Shown here piece by piece: positions 1 to 6,935 of a stretch of 11,756 nucleotides of DNA. The stretch is from DATDCV01 sp036524155 (lineage in GTDB: Bacteria; Verrucomicrobiota; Verrucomicrobiia; Limisphaerales; UBA8199), in the NCBI GenBank assembly GCA_036524155.1, contig DATDCV010000415.1, positions 1 to 11,756 of the forward strand, written 5' to 3'. Positions within the stretch are counted from its first letter, which is position 1, and each line of letters starts with the position of its first letter. Under the pieces are notes generated by a model. The model saw nothing but the letters and a program-made list of their open reading frames with translations. It made no database searches and was not told the origin of the DNA. Both the position numbers and the translations under genes were made by a program.

Positions 1-102
1 GCTAGCGGCGATGACGTGACGCGGGACGACCATGAACCCGACGCCGACTGTGGCGGCGGTGCGGAGGAATTGGCGACGAGAGAAGGGCGACTGCTGGTTC
101 AT
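1..102 (-). CDS. N-terminus of a Tat-exported protein (partial)
   Basis: Only the first 34 codons are in the window; the gene runs leftwards past base 1. Translation from the ATG at 102 gives a classic twin-arginine signal peptide: a short polar start, the motif SRRQFLR at residues 8-14 (S-R-R-x-F-L-R consensus), then a moderately hydrophobic stretch of Ala, Val, Gly and Phe and the sequence VPRHVIAAS. The protein is therefore likely exported folded, often a sign of a bound cofactor. Tat leaders ending in a P-R-H-V-(I/L) segment are, from my knowledge, common on Gfo/Idh/MocA-type NAD(P)-dependent sugar oxidoreductases of Verrucomicrobiota and Planctomycetota, so that family is my best guess. 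The mature domain is not visible, so the function is unproven. The gene diverges from hisG across a 254-base gap. No good Shine-Dalgarno precedes the ATG. Confidence 0.75.
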   Translation of the reverse strand, partial: MNQQSPFSRRQFLRTAATVGVGFMVVPRHVIAAS

Positions 103-356
103 ATCACGTTAAGACGTTTCATCGAGTGTGCAGGCTGCGCCAAATTTGGCGAGTAGATTTTTCCCGGCGGAATGCGAGCAAGTTCCGGCGGGTCCCGCGT
201 AACACCCGTTTTTGCGGCGCGACGTGGTTCGGTGTGTTCTGACGAAGCGGGTCCGAGGCGCGACCCAGCCTCATCCACGGGATGCATAGCATGTGGCAAA
301 AAAGGCTCGCTTTTGAGCGGTGACGATGGCACATAGACGGGCCGAATTTCAAAAGA
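103..356. other. Intergenic region between divergent genes
   Basis: This 254-base gap must hold promoters for both the leftward Tat-protein gene and rightward hisG. I find no convincing -35/-10 pair on either strand, and no RNA gene, strong hairpin or histidine-rich leader peptide of the his-attenuator kind. A small 4-base hairpin (GCTC/GAGC, around 305-318) is too weak to call. The stretch just before hisG is A-rich (351-357). Confidence 0.4.
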
Positions 357-1238
357 ATGAGCAACAAGCAACTGTTACGCTTCGGATTGCCGAAAGGCAG
401 TCTGCAGGAAGCCACCATCGAGAAGATGGCGAAGGCGGGCTATAACATCTCGGTCAGCAGCCGGTCGTATATTCCGTATGTGGATGATCCTGAACTGGAA
501 ATCAGGCTCATCCGCGCGCAGGAGATCAGCCGGTACGTCGAGCATGGCTACCTTGACTGCGGCATCACCGGGTATGATTGGATCCAGGAAAACGGCTCGC
601 ATGTGCACGAAGTGGGCGAATTTCAATTCAGCAAGGCGACGCGGCAGACGGCGCGCTGGGTGCTGGCGGTGCCGGAAAACTCGCCGATTAAATCGGTGAA
701 GGATCTGCAGGGCAAACGAATCGCCACCGAGCTGGTACACATGACCCGCAAGTACTTGCGGCAGCACAAGGTCAAAGCCGAAGTTGAGTTTTCCTGGGGC
801 GCGACTGAGATGAAGGCGCACGAGCTGGTGGATGCTATTGTCGATATCACGGAAACCGGCTCATCGCTCCGCGCTAATAAACTCCGGATTGTCGATACCT
901 TACTTTCGTCTACGCCGAGGCTGATCGCGAACCACGAGTCCTGGAAAAACCAGTGGAAACGGAAGAAGATCGAGACGCTGGCGCTGCTGCTGAAGGGCGC
1001 GTTGGAGGCGGAAGCAAAGGTCGGCCTCAAGATGAATGTCGAGCGAAAGAACCTGGCGAGTCTGTTGCAGGCTCTGCCGGCGCTGCGGAACCCGACCATT
1101 TCAAACCTCAGTCAGGAAGGCTGGGTGGCGGTGGAAACGATAATTGACGAGCATGTCGTCCGCGAGTTGATCCCGGCCCTCAAGGCCGCTGGTGCCGAGG
1201 GCATTATCGAGTACCCGCTGAACAAGGTGGTGTATTGA
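357..1238 (+). CDS. hisG: ATP phosphoribosyltransferase, long form (HisG-L)
   Basis: Catalyses the first committed step of histidine synthesis: ATP plus PRPP gives phosphoribosyl-ATP, in the cytoplasm. The product is 293 residues, the usual size of the long form that carries its own C-terminal regulatory domain and needs no HisZ partner. The start reads LRFGLPKGSL, typical of the family. The PRPP-binding loop is DITETGSSLRA at 163-173, preceded by ELVDAIV. Residues about 1-205 form the two catalytic lobes. About 208-293 match the ACT-like HisG_C domain, which in known long forms binds histidine for feedback inhibition; inhibition here is inferred. The ATG at 357 gives a full-length start; the upstream bases (ttcaaaaga) make a poor ribosome site. 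The next gene on the strand is a HIT protein 130 bases on. hisB, another histidine gene, lies 10 kb downstream at the window end. Confidence 0.97.
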   Translation: MSNKQLLRFGLPKGSLQEATIEKMAKAGYNISVSSRSYIPYVDDPELEIRLIRAQEISRYVEHGYLDCGITGYDWIQENGSHVHEVGEFQFSKATRQTARWVLAVPENSPIKSVKDLQGKRIATELVHMTRKYLRQHKVKAEVEFSWGATEMKAHELVDAIVDITETGSSLRANKLRIVDTLLSSTPRLIANHESWKNQWKRKKIETLALLLKGALEAEAKVGLKMNVERKNLASLLQALPALRNPTISNLSQEGWVAVETIIDEHVVRELIPALKAAGAEGIIEYPLNKVVY

Positions 1239-1368
1239 CCTCCCGCGAAACGGCGGCAGTTTGCCTCGCGTGCGGAGCGTCGCGCAGGCGCGCGGCCGGC
1301 GTCAGCCGGCGGACCAGACGCCGGTTTTCATTGACGGGAGAGGCGCACCGCGACAATTCTTGGCCGCC

Positions 1369-1713
1369 ATGAGCAGAACCCTGTTTGAAAAGATCATCGC
1401 GCGTGAAATACCGGCGAGCATTGTTTACGAGGACGAGCTGGTGATTGCCTTCCGGGACATCAACCCGCAAGCGCCGGCTCATGTGCTGATTGTCCCGAAG
1501 AAGCCGATTCCGCGGATTGGCGAAGCCGGCCCCGAGGACCAGGCGACAATCGGGTACTTGCTGCTGAAGGCCGCGGAAGTCGCCAACAAACTAGGACTGA
1601 CGAAATCAGGCTTCCGCCTGGTGTTCAATAACGGTCCCGATGCGGGCGAAGCGGTGCCGCACTTGCACTGCCATATCCTTGGCGGGCGGAAGCTGGGGTG
1701 GCCTCCCGGATGA
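1369..1713 (+). CDS. HIT-family (HINT-like) nucleotide phosphoramidate hydrolase
   Basis: A 114-residue protein of the histidine triad superfamily, Hint branch. Members hydrolyse AMP-lysine, AMP-alanine and other purine nucleoside phosphoramidates; the physiological substrate is usually unknown. Visible signs: SIVYEDELVIAFRDINPQAPAHVLIVPKKP at residues 17-46 in pattern (shown here only as family landmarks: F-R-D-I-N-P-Q-A-P-x-H), a GFRLVFNNGPDAGEAVPHLH segment ending in the triad HLHCH at 98-102 (H98, H100, H102, with H100 the expected nucleophile), and a WPPG ending as in animal and bacterial Hint proteins. The reading frame stays open upstream to a TTG at 1261, but that extension is Arg/Pro-rich and unlike the family, so I use the ATG at 1369. 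No Shine-Dalgarno is visible. It follows hisG; HIT genes also lie near histidine genes in some proteobacteria, so a link is possible but inferred. Confidence 0.93.
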   Translation: MSRTLFEKIIAREIPASIVYEDELVIAFRDINPQAPAHVLIVPKKPIPRIGEAGPEDQATIGYLLLKAAEVANKLGLTKSGFRLVFNNGPDAGEAVPHLHCHILGGRKLGWPPG

Positions 1714-1789
1714 ATCCGCGGGACTGGTGATCGGCCGGAGAGGCGCAAAAAGAGCAAGCGTATGCGGAGGAAAAATCGCATTTCAGGGC

Positions 1790-1818
1790 TTGACGCTCTC
1801 CCGAAGGTAGCATAGACA
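1790..1818 (+). promoter_or_regulatory. Candidate sigma-70 promoter for acpP
   Basis: TTGACG at 1790-1795, then 17 bases, then TAGACA at 1813-1818. The -35 hexamer is close to consensus and the spacing ideal, but the -10 is weak. It lies about 30 bases before the acpP start, inside the 136-base gap after the HIT gene. It would let acpP be transcribed at its own high level. Judged by eye only. Confidence 0.4.
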
Positions 1819-1849
1819 AATCGCAAACCTAAGAGAACCGGAGTTAACC

Positions 1850-2095
1850 ATGGGTGAGAAATCGATAGAGCAACGAGTCAAAGACATCATTGTCGAGCAA
1901 TTGGGCGTGAATGCGGATCAAGTCACGCCCGAAGCCAAGTTCATCGAGGATCTGGGCGCTGATTCGCTCGATACCGTCGAATTGGTCATGGCGCTGGAGG
2001 AAGAATTTGGGAACGAGATTCCCGACGAGCAGGCGGAAAAACTCCAGAGCGTAGGGGACGTCATCAAGTACATCGAGGACCTGCAGCAGAAGTAA
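1850..2095 (+). CDS. acpP: Acyl carrier protein
   Basis: An 81-residue acidic protein that carries growing acyl chains as thioesters during fatty-acid synthesis in the cytoplasm. The diagnostic motif is GADSLDTVEL at 36-45; Ser39 is the expected attachment site for 4'-phosphopantetheine. The flanking helix (VMALEEEFGNEIPDE) and length match type II acyl carrier proteins. The ATG at 1850 is preceded by GGAG about 5 bases upstream (ccggagttaacc), the best Shine-Dalgarno in the window, fitting a highly expressed protein. fabF follows after a strong hairpin, the common acpP-fabF order. No ketosynthase-independent polyketide features are present, so a primary-metabolism role is the natural reading. 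Confidence 0.97.
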   Translation: MGEKSIEQRVKDIIVEQLGVNADQVTPEAKFIEDLGADSLDTVELVMALEEEFGNEIPDEQAEKLQSVGDVIKYIEDLQQK

Positions 2096-2113
2096 TTTGT
2101 GGTTGAACACTCT

Positions 2114-2160
2114 CGGGGCAGCTTGGACTGGGTTCAGCTCGGCTGCCCCGTTTGATTTTA
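2114..2160 (+). terminator. Intrinsic terminator-like hairpin between acpP and fabF
   Basis: A perfect 9-base-pair GC-rich stem (CGGGGCAGC at 2114-2122 with GCTGCCCCG at 2142-2150) around a 19-base loop is followed by TTTGATTTTA, a reasonable U-tract. It sits 18 bases after the acpP stop and its U-tract runs to within a base or two of the fabF ATG at 2162. It probably terminates part of the acpP transcript, allowing much more carrier protein than synthase, with read-through into fabF. Confidence 0.75.
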
Positions 2161-2161
2161 T

Positions 2162-3421
2162 ATGGCCAGCAACTGGACTGAACGCCGGGTTGTGATCACC
2201 GGGATGGGGGTGGTTTCCGCCTTGGGAACGGAGGTGGATACTTTTTGGACCCGGTTGCTCGCCGGCGAGTGCGGCATCAGCAGGATTTCCTCCTTTGACG
2301 CTTCAGCGTTTGATACCCAAATAGCGGGCGAAGTGAAGGATTTCAACCCGGTTGCGGCGTTCCCCTCGCCGAAGGAAGTGCGCCGCACCGACCGGTATTC
2401 GCAATTCGGGGTGTATGCGGCGTGGCAGGCCCTGCGCGATTCGGGGCTTGACCTAAACAAGGTCAACCGGGACGAGATAGGCGTGTTCATCGGTTCCGGG
2501 ATCGGCGGTCTGCAAACGGTGACCGAGCAGCACAAGATCCTGCTCGAACGCGGTCCGGGCCGGCTTTCGCCGTTTATGATTCCGATGCTGATCTCGAACA
2601 TGGCCTCGGGGCTGGTTTCGATGTACCATAATCTGCGGGGCCCCAATTTCGCCACTTGTTCGGCCTGCGCGACCGCGAACCATGCGCTGGGGGAAGCCTG
2701 GCGAACGCTGAAGATGGGAGACGCGCAGGTCATGCTGGCGGGGGGCGCGGAGGCCACCATCGTTCCGATCGGAATCGGAGGTTTTTGCGCGATGAGGGCG
2801 ATGAGCACTCGCAACCAGGAGCCGGCCCGCGCCTCACGACCTTTTGACAAGGAGCGCGACGGTTTTGTGATGGGTGAAGGGTCGGGCGTGCTGGTGCTGG
2901 AAGATCTCGAGCATGCCAAGGCGCGGGGCGCCCGGATTTATTGCGAGTTGGCAGGCTATGGCAACAGCGCGGATGCCCACCATCTGACAGCGCCGTCTCC
3001 CGGCGGTGAGGGCGCCGCGCGCTGCATGTCGATGGCGTTGCGCAACGCGGGCGTCAACCCGGAGGAGGTTTCCTATATCAACGCGCACGGCACTTCGACT
3101 CCGCAAGGGGATATCGCCGAAACGCAAGCGATCAAAACCGTGTTCGGCGACCACGCGCGCAGGCTTGCGGTGAGCTCGACCAAAGGCGCGACCGGCCATA
3201 TGCTGGGCGCGGCCGGAGCGGTGGAAATGATCGTTTGCGCCAAGGCGATCCAAACCGACACCTTGCCCCCCACCATCAACTACGAGGTTCCCGACCCCGA
3301 GTGCGACCTGGATTATGTGCCGAACACGGCCCGGCAGATGAAAGTTAATGCGGTGGTGAACAACTCGTTCGGTTTTGGCGGGCACAACGCCACGCTGCTG
3401 GGCAAGAAGTTTGTGGGCTGA
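2162..3421 (+). CDS. fabF: 3-oxoacyl-[acyl-carrier-protein] synthase II
   Basis: A 419-residue condensing enzyme of the thiolase fold that elongates acyl-ACP with malonyl-ACP, a partner of the acyl carrier protein encoded just upstream. It opens with RRVVITGMGVVSALG. The Cys-His-His active site is visible: Cys169 in SACATANHALGEA, His309 in NAHGTSTPQGD, and His346 in KGATGHMLGAAGA with the conserved Lys341. The glycine-rich NSFGFGGHNA segment (401-410) closes the active site. Length is normal for FabF (about 410-420), and the family-typical start argues for the ATG at 2162 although no Shine-Dalgarno precedes it: the hairpin's U-tract fills that place. The reading frame is intact. FabB is the alternative condensing enzyme, but context beside acpP and the sequence pattern favour FabF. 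Confidence 0.95.
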   Translation: MASNWTERRVVITGMGVVSALGTEVDTFWTRLLAGECGISRISSFDASAFDTQIAGEVKDFNPVAAFPSPKEVRRTDRYSQFGVYAAWQALRDSGLDLNKVNRDEIGVFIGSGIGGLQTVTEQHKILLERGPGRLSPFMIPMLISNMASGLVSMYHNLRGPNFATCSACATANHALGEAWRTLKMGDAQVMLAGGAEATIVPIGIGGFCAMRAMSTRNQEPARASRPFDKERDGFVMGEGSGVLVLEDLEHAKARGARIYCELAGYGNSADAHHLTAPSPGGEGAARCMSMALRNAGVNPEEVSYINAHGTSTPQGDIAETQAIKTVFGDHARRLAVSSTKGATGHMLGAAGAVEMIVCAKAIQTDTLPPTINYEVPDPECDLDYVPNTARQMKVNAVVNNSFGFGGHNATLLGKKFVG

Positions 3422-3464
3422 GGCGCCGCCGGGGGCGACGGAAACAGCCGCCGCGGGTCAGTTC

Positions 3465-4823
3465 GTGAATTTTCTTTCGCTTATCGAGGCCAAACGTGAT
3501 GGCCGGACGCTGACCTCCGGCCAGGTTGAGGAGCTCATCAAGGCCTATGTGGCGGGGCGGATACCCGATTACCAGATGGCGGCGTTTCTCATGGCGGTGT
3601 ATTTCCGCGGCCTGGATGAGGCCGAAACGCGGGCATTGACTCTGGCGATGCGGGACTCGGGGGACAGGCTCGCGTTTCCGGCAGACCCGCGGCCACTGGT
3701 GGATAAACATTCGACGGGAGGCGTTGGCGACAAGGTCTCCCTGGCGCTCACGCCCCTGCTGGCGTGTCTCGGGTTCCGCGTGCCGATGATTTCCGGCCGC
3801 GGACTTGGGATTACGGGAGGCACGCTCGACAAGCTCGAATCCATCCCCGGCTTCCAGACCGCCCTGACGCGCGAGCGGATCACCCAGATTGTGCAGAGTG
3901 TGGGCTGCGTGATCTGCGGCCAGACCGACACCATGGTGCCCGCCGACAAGCGCCTATACGCCCTGAGAGACGTCACCGGCACAGTCCCGAGCATACCGCT
4001 GATCGTAGCATCCATTCTATCGAAGAAGCTCGCCGAAGGGCTCGACGCGCTGATTCTCGATGTGAAGTTCGGCGCAGCCGCGTTCATGCCCACCTGCGAC
4101 GACGCGGGCCGGCTCGCCCGGGAGATGGTTGCCCTGGGGAGCCGGTGCGGAGTGAACACGCGCGCAATGCTCACCCGGATGGATGCGCCGCTGGGCCGGG
4201 CCGCCGGCAATTGGCTGGAAGTCAAAGAAGCCGTGGCGTTGCTCGACTGCCAGACGGGCGGGCCACGTTTGGCGGGTGACGCGAGGGACGAGCTCGGGGA
4301 GTTGGTGATCGCCTGTGCCGCGCATTTGCTCGTCCAGACTGGCAAGTCGACGGGTTTCGAGGCGGCCCAACAGCAGGCGGAGCAATGTCTTGCCTCAGGG
4401 CAACCTCGTGAAAAGTGGGACGAGATGCTGCGGGCTCAAGGAGCCAACCCCGAGTCTGTCGCTCGGGAGCTTGAGAAAGAGGGCCGCGCGCCGGTGATGA
4501 TAAGGTTGCGCGCTGAACGAACGGGTTTTGTCAGCCGTTGTGATGCCCGATTGATTGGCGAGGTCATCCGAGACCTCGGTGCGGGCAGGCTCACCAAGGA
4601 TTCACAGATCGATCCTTATACCGGGATTGATGAAATCGCCAAAACCGGTGACTTCCTGGAAGCCGGCGCGGTGCTGGCCCGCATCCACGCGCAAAACGGC
4701 GGGCAAGCCGAGTCAGCAATGCAGCGTCTGGCCGCCGCATTTGAAATGTCTCCGGCACCCGTCGCGCAAATTCCAGTTATAGCCGAAAACATCGGCCAGA
4801 CTGAAATAAACTGGACGTCATAA
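3465..4823 (+). CDS. deoA: Pyrimidine-nucleoside / thymidine phosphorylase
   Basis: Splits thymidine (and possibly uridine) with phosphate into base and (deoxy)ribose-1-phosphate, for nucleoside salvage in the cytoplasm. From GTG at 3465 the product is 452 residues, near DeoA (440) and Pdp (about 433). Landmarks: KHSTGGVGD at 81-89, SGRGLGITGGTLDKLESIPGF-type signature at 110-130, ADKRLYALRDVTGTV at 160-174, SILSKKLAEGLDAL at 183-196. By alignment from memory, His82, Arg168, Ser183 and Lys187 are the pyrimidine-binding residues, and Lys81, Ser83, Ser92, Ser110 and Thr120 contact phosphate; all are kept. The His usual in GLGHTGG is Ile116 here. An upstream ATG at 3375 lies inside fabF and adds 30 unlike-family residues, so GTG 3465 is chosen (AAK-R-D-G-R start region fits). 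It starts 43 bases after fabF. Thymidine versus broad specificity cannot be decided. Confidence 0.92.
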   Translation: MNFLSLIEAKRDGRTLTSGQVEELIKAYVAGRIPDYQMAAFLMAVYFRGLDEAETRALTLAMRDSGDRLAFPADPRPLVDKHSTGGVGDKVSLALTPLLACLGFRVPMISGRGLGITGGTLDKLESIPGFQTALTRERITQIVQSVGCVICGQTDTMVPADKRLYALRDVTGTVPSIPLIVASILSKKLAEGLDALILDVKFGAAAFMPTCDDAGRLAREMVALGSRCGVNTRAMLTRMDAPLGRAAGNWLEVKEAVALLDCQTGGPRLAGDARDELGELVIACAAHLLVQTGKSTGFEAAQQQAEQCLASGQPREKWDEMLRAQGANPESVARELEKEGRAPVMIRLRAERTGFVSRCDARLIGEVIRDLGAGRLTKDSQIDPYTGIDEIAKTGDFLEAGAVLARIHAQNGGQAESAMQRLAAAFEMSPAPVAQIPVIAENIGQTEINWTS

Positions 4824-4914
4824 GTGCTTGCGCCGCGTGAGGGCACGCGGCCTACAGGTCGATGAAATTCAGGGCGTCTTTGTAGGCTGCGTGCCCTCAC
4901 GCGGCGCGACTTAT
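4820..4914. repeat. Long palindrome between convergent genes (probable terminator/repeat unit)
   Basis: Arms at 4831-4856 and 4881-4906 are 26 bases each and complementary except at one position; the loop is 24 bases (4857-4880). An outer pair ATAAGT (4820-4825) / ACTTAT (4909-4914) extends the stem across a small bulge. The outer arm includes the stop codon of the phosphorylase gene. It lies 37 bases beyond the end of the ABC-F gene arriving from the right, so it could stop transcripts from both sides, although it has no clear U-tract. The near-perfect arms suggest a dispersed intergenic repeat family; copy number cannot be seen in one window. Confidence 0.8.
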
Positions 4915-4950
4915 GTCGGTGCATATAGAAAGAACGGACAACACGTGACA

Positions 4951-6927
4951 CTACATCGGAGTTGATTCGATCTCCGCGAGTCGCGTTGCCGCTTGTTCCC
5001 ACTCGGGAGTGATTGTCGCGAGACGCTCCTGGATTCCCAGGATCTCGCGGTTCACGTCGACCGCGTGACCCGCTTTTTCGTAGGTCTCCGGCCGTTCCAG
5101 TTCAGCGACCAGCTCAGCATGGCGCGCCTCGAGTTGGTGAATTTCGTTTTCGAGGTGATCGACAATATCCTGCTGGGTCTTTCGCATCCTGTAGCGGGCT
5201 TGACGCTGTTCGGCTTCAGCGCGTTTCTGCTCCTTTCTCCTCAGCGAATCGCTTGCCGCGACCGCCGGCTTGTCTGTCCGGCCGGGAAGCACACGGCTAT
5301 CCTCCCTGCCGGTGGCGGTCAGGGCCGCCCGTTCGGAAAGTGCCTTGGTTTTGTCGAGGTAGTATTGATAGCCCCCCGGATAATGAGTCAGGCGCCCCGC
5401 GTTGATATGGACCACGTGGTTTGCCAGCGCGCGAATGAAATAAACGTCGTGGCTAATGAGCACGAGTGTCCCCTCGAACTGGTCCAGGGCGTAGGCCAGC
5501 GCGTCGATACTCGACAAGTCGAGATGAGTGGTTGGCTCGTCCATCAGCAGCAGATTGGGGGGATCGAGGAGCAATTTTACCAACGCCAGCCGGCTTTTTT
5601 CGCCGCCGCTGAGCACGCTGACCCGCTTGAACACATCGTCGCCGCGAAACAGAAAACAGCCAAGCAGAGTGCGGACAAACTGCTCGCCGACCCGCTGCGG
5701 ATTATCGAGCGCTTCTTCGAGCACGGTGCGCTCGGGATGCAGCATCTCGATGCGATATTGGGAGTAGTAGCCCGATTTGACGTTGTGACCGAGAATACGT
5801 TCACCGCGTTGCGGAGTAACGACGCCCGCAAGGATCTTGAGCAGGGTCGATTTGCCGGCGCCGTTGGGCCCTACCAGCACAATCCGCTGGCCCCGCTCCG
5901 CCTGGAAATCAATGCCCTGATAGACGACCGTTTGGTCGTAGGCGTGGTGGATGCCCGCAAGCTTGATCACGCGCTGTCCGCTGCGCCGAGGCTGGGGAAA
6001 CCGGAAATTGATCTCGGGGTCGTCGTTCACCGGTGCCTCGACCTTGTCCATCCGTTCGATCTGTTTCAACTTGGACTGCGCCTGGGTAGCCTTGGTATTT
6101 TTGGCGCGGAACCGGTTGACGAAGACCATCAGGCGGGCAATCTCGCGCTCCTGGTGTTTGTAGGCCGCGAGCAGTTGTTGTTCATGGGCCTCCCGCTGGT
6201 CGAGATAGTCGTCGTAATTGCCGCGATACCGGATGAGCCGGCTCTGGCGGATCTCGACGATGCTGCCGACGAGCTGGTTGAGGAACTCGCGGTCGTGGGA
6301 GATGACGAGGATCGCGCCCGGGTAGTTCATGAGATAATCCTGGAACCAAAGCAACGCCTCCAGATCGAGGTGGTTGGTCGGCTCATCCAGCAATAGTAGG
6401 TCGGGCTGTTGCGTCAGCAGGCGGGCCAGGTGGGCGCGCATGACCCAACCGCCGCTCATCTCACGGGCGGGTCGATCAAAGTCTTTTTCGCGGAAGCTCA
6501 GCCCGGCCAGAATCTGTTTGGCTGTTGACTCGAGGCGGTACCCGCCCAGTTGGTTGAACCGGTCGTGCACATCATCGTGGATTTCTTCGGCGTGGATCGC
6601 CTCGACGGGATGATCCGCCTCCCAGGCTTTGATGATGCGGCGCAACCTCACATACTCCGGACTGATTCCCGCGGCCAGTTCAATCACCGTTTCGTCACCA
6701 ACCGGCGCATTTTCCTGGGGCAAGTACCCTACTGAAACACCCCGCTCGAAGGTGACCTCGCCGTCCTCGGCGACATCCTGACCCAGAATGATCGAGAAAA
6801 GCGTAGTCTTGCCCGCGCCATTGGGGCCAACCAATCCGATACGGTCCTCGCGGTTGACCTGCAAGGTCGCATCGGCAAACAGGACGCGGTCGCCGTAGGT
6901 TTTCCGAATGCCCGAAAGAGTCAGCAT
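4951..6927 (-). CDS. ABC-F family ATPase (YheS/Uup-like)
   Basis: A 658-residue soluble protein with two ABC ATPase domains and no membrane segment: the ABC-F type, which acts on the ribosome in translation or antibiotic protection rather than in transport. Domain 1: Walker A GPNGAGK at 34-40, signature MSGGW at 157-161, Walker B LLLLDEP at 177-183, His211. Then a basic linker at about 230-310 with NRFRAKNTKATQAQSK, the P-site-tRNA interaction region. Domain 2: Walker A GPNGAGK at 353-359, signature LSGGE at 439-443, Walker B LLMDEP at 460-465 (followed by TTHLD where TNHLD is usual), His493. A charged helical tail, 560-658, is predicted coiled coil. Linker and SGGW signature most resemble E. 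coli YheS from memory. The start ATG at 6927 is 8 bases past the protease stop, so the two are probably cotranscribed. No resistance phenotype can be inferred. Confidence 0.93.
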   Translation of the reverse strand: MLTLSGIRKTYGDRVLFADATLQVNREDRIGLVGPNGAGKTTLFSIILGQDVAEDGEVTFERGVSVGYLPQENAPVGDETVIELAAGISPEYVRLRRIIKAWEADHPVEAIHAEEIHDDVHDRFNQLGGYRLESTAKQILAGLSFREKDFDRPAREMSGGWVMRAHLARLLTQQPDLLLLDEPTNHLDLEALLWFQDYLMNYPGAILVISHDREFLNQLVGSIVEIRQSRLIRYRGNYDDYLDQREAHEQQLLAAYKHQEREIARLMVFVNRFRAKNTKATQAQSKLKQIERMDKVEAPVNDDPEINFRFPQPRRSGQRVIKLAGIHHAYDQTVVYQGIDFQAERGQRIVLVGPNGAGKSTLLKILAGVVTPQRGERILGHNVKSGYYSQYRIEMLHPERTVLEEALDNPQRVGEQFVRTLLGCFLFRGDDVFKRVSVLSGGEKSRLALVKLLLDPPNLLLMDEPTTHLDLSSIDALAYALDQFEGTLVLISHDVYFIRALANHVVHINAGRLTHYPGGYQYYLDKTKALSERAALTATGREDSRVLPGRTDKPAVAASDSLRRKEQKRAEAEQRQARYRMRKTQQDIVDHLENEIHQLEARHAELVAELERPETYEKAGHAVDVNREILGIQERLATITPEWEQAATRLAEIESTPM

Positions 6928-6935
6928 CCCCGTTC

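Noticed and set aside
103..356. Histidine-rich leader peptide or T-box before hisG
   Set aside because: No run of histidine codons, no T-box core and no strong terminator hairpin were seen.
99..418. Small minus-strand frames across the hisG upstream region
   Set aside because: They overlap each other and the hisG start and show no plausible protein features.
1244..1310. Terminator after hisG
   Set aside because: Only short stems (AAAC/GTTT, GCCGGC/GCCGGC) with no U-tract; too weak to call.
1261..1368. N-terminal extension of the HIT protein from TTG
   Set aside because: Arg/Pro-rich, unlike any Hint N-terminus; the ATG at 1369 gives a standard-length protein.
2158..2919. 253-codon minus-strand frame opposite fabF
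   Set aside because: Shadow of fabF, whose active-site motifs are intact on the + strand.
3375..3464. N-terminal extension of the phosphorylase from an ATG inside fabF
   Set aside because: The 30 extra residues do not resemble the family, and 47 bases would overlap the 3' end of fabF.
3569..4345. 258-codon minus-strand frame opposite the phosphorylase
   Set aside because: Ser/Arg/Pro-rich shadow of a well-recognised gene.
4993..6396. 467-codon open frame on the + strand opposite the ABC-F gene
   Set aside because: The reverse strand encodes a full set of ABC-F motifs over the same bases. Long antisense frames are common in GC-rich genes, and the product shows no recognisable domain.
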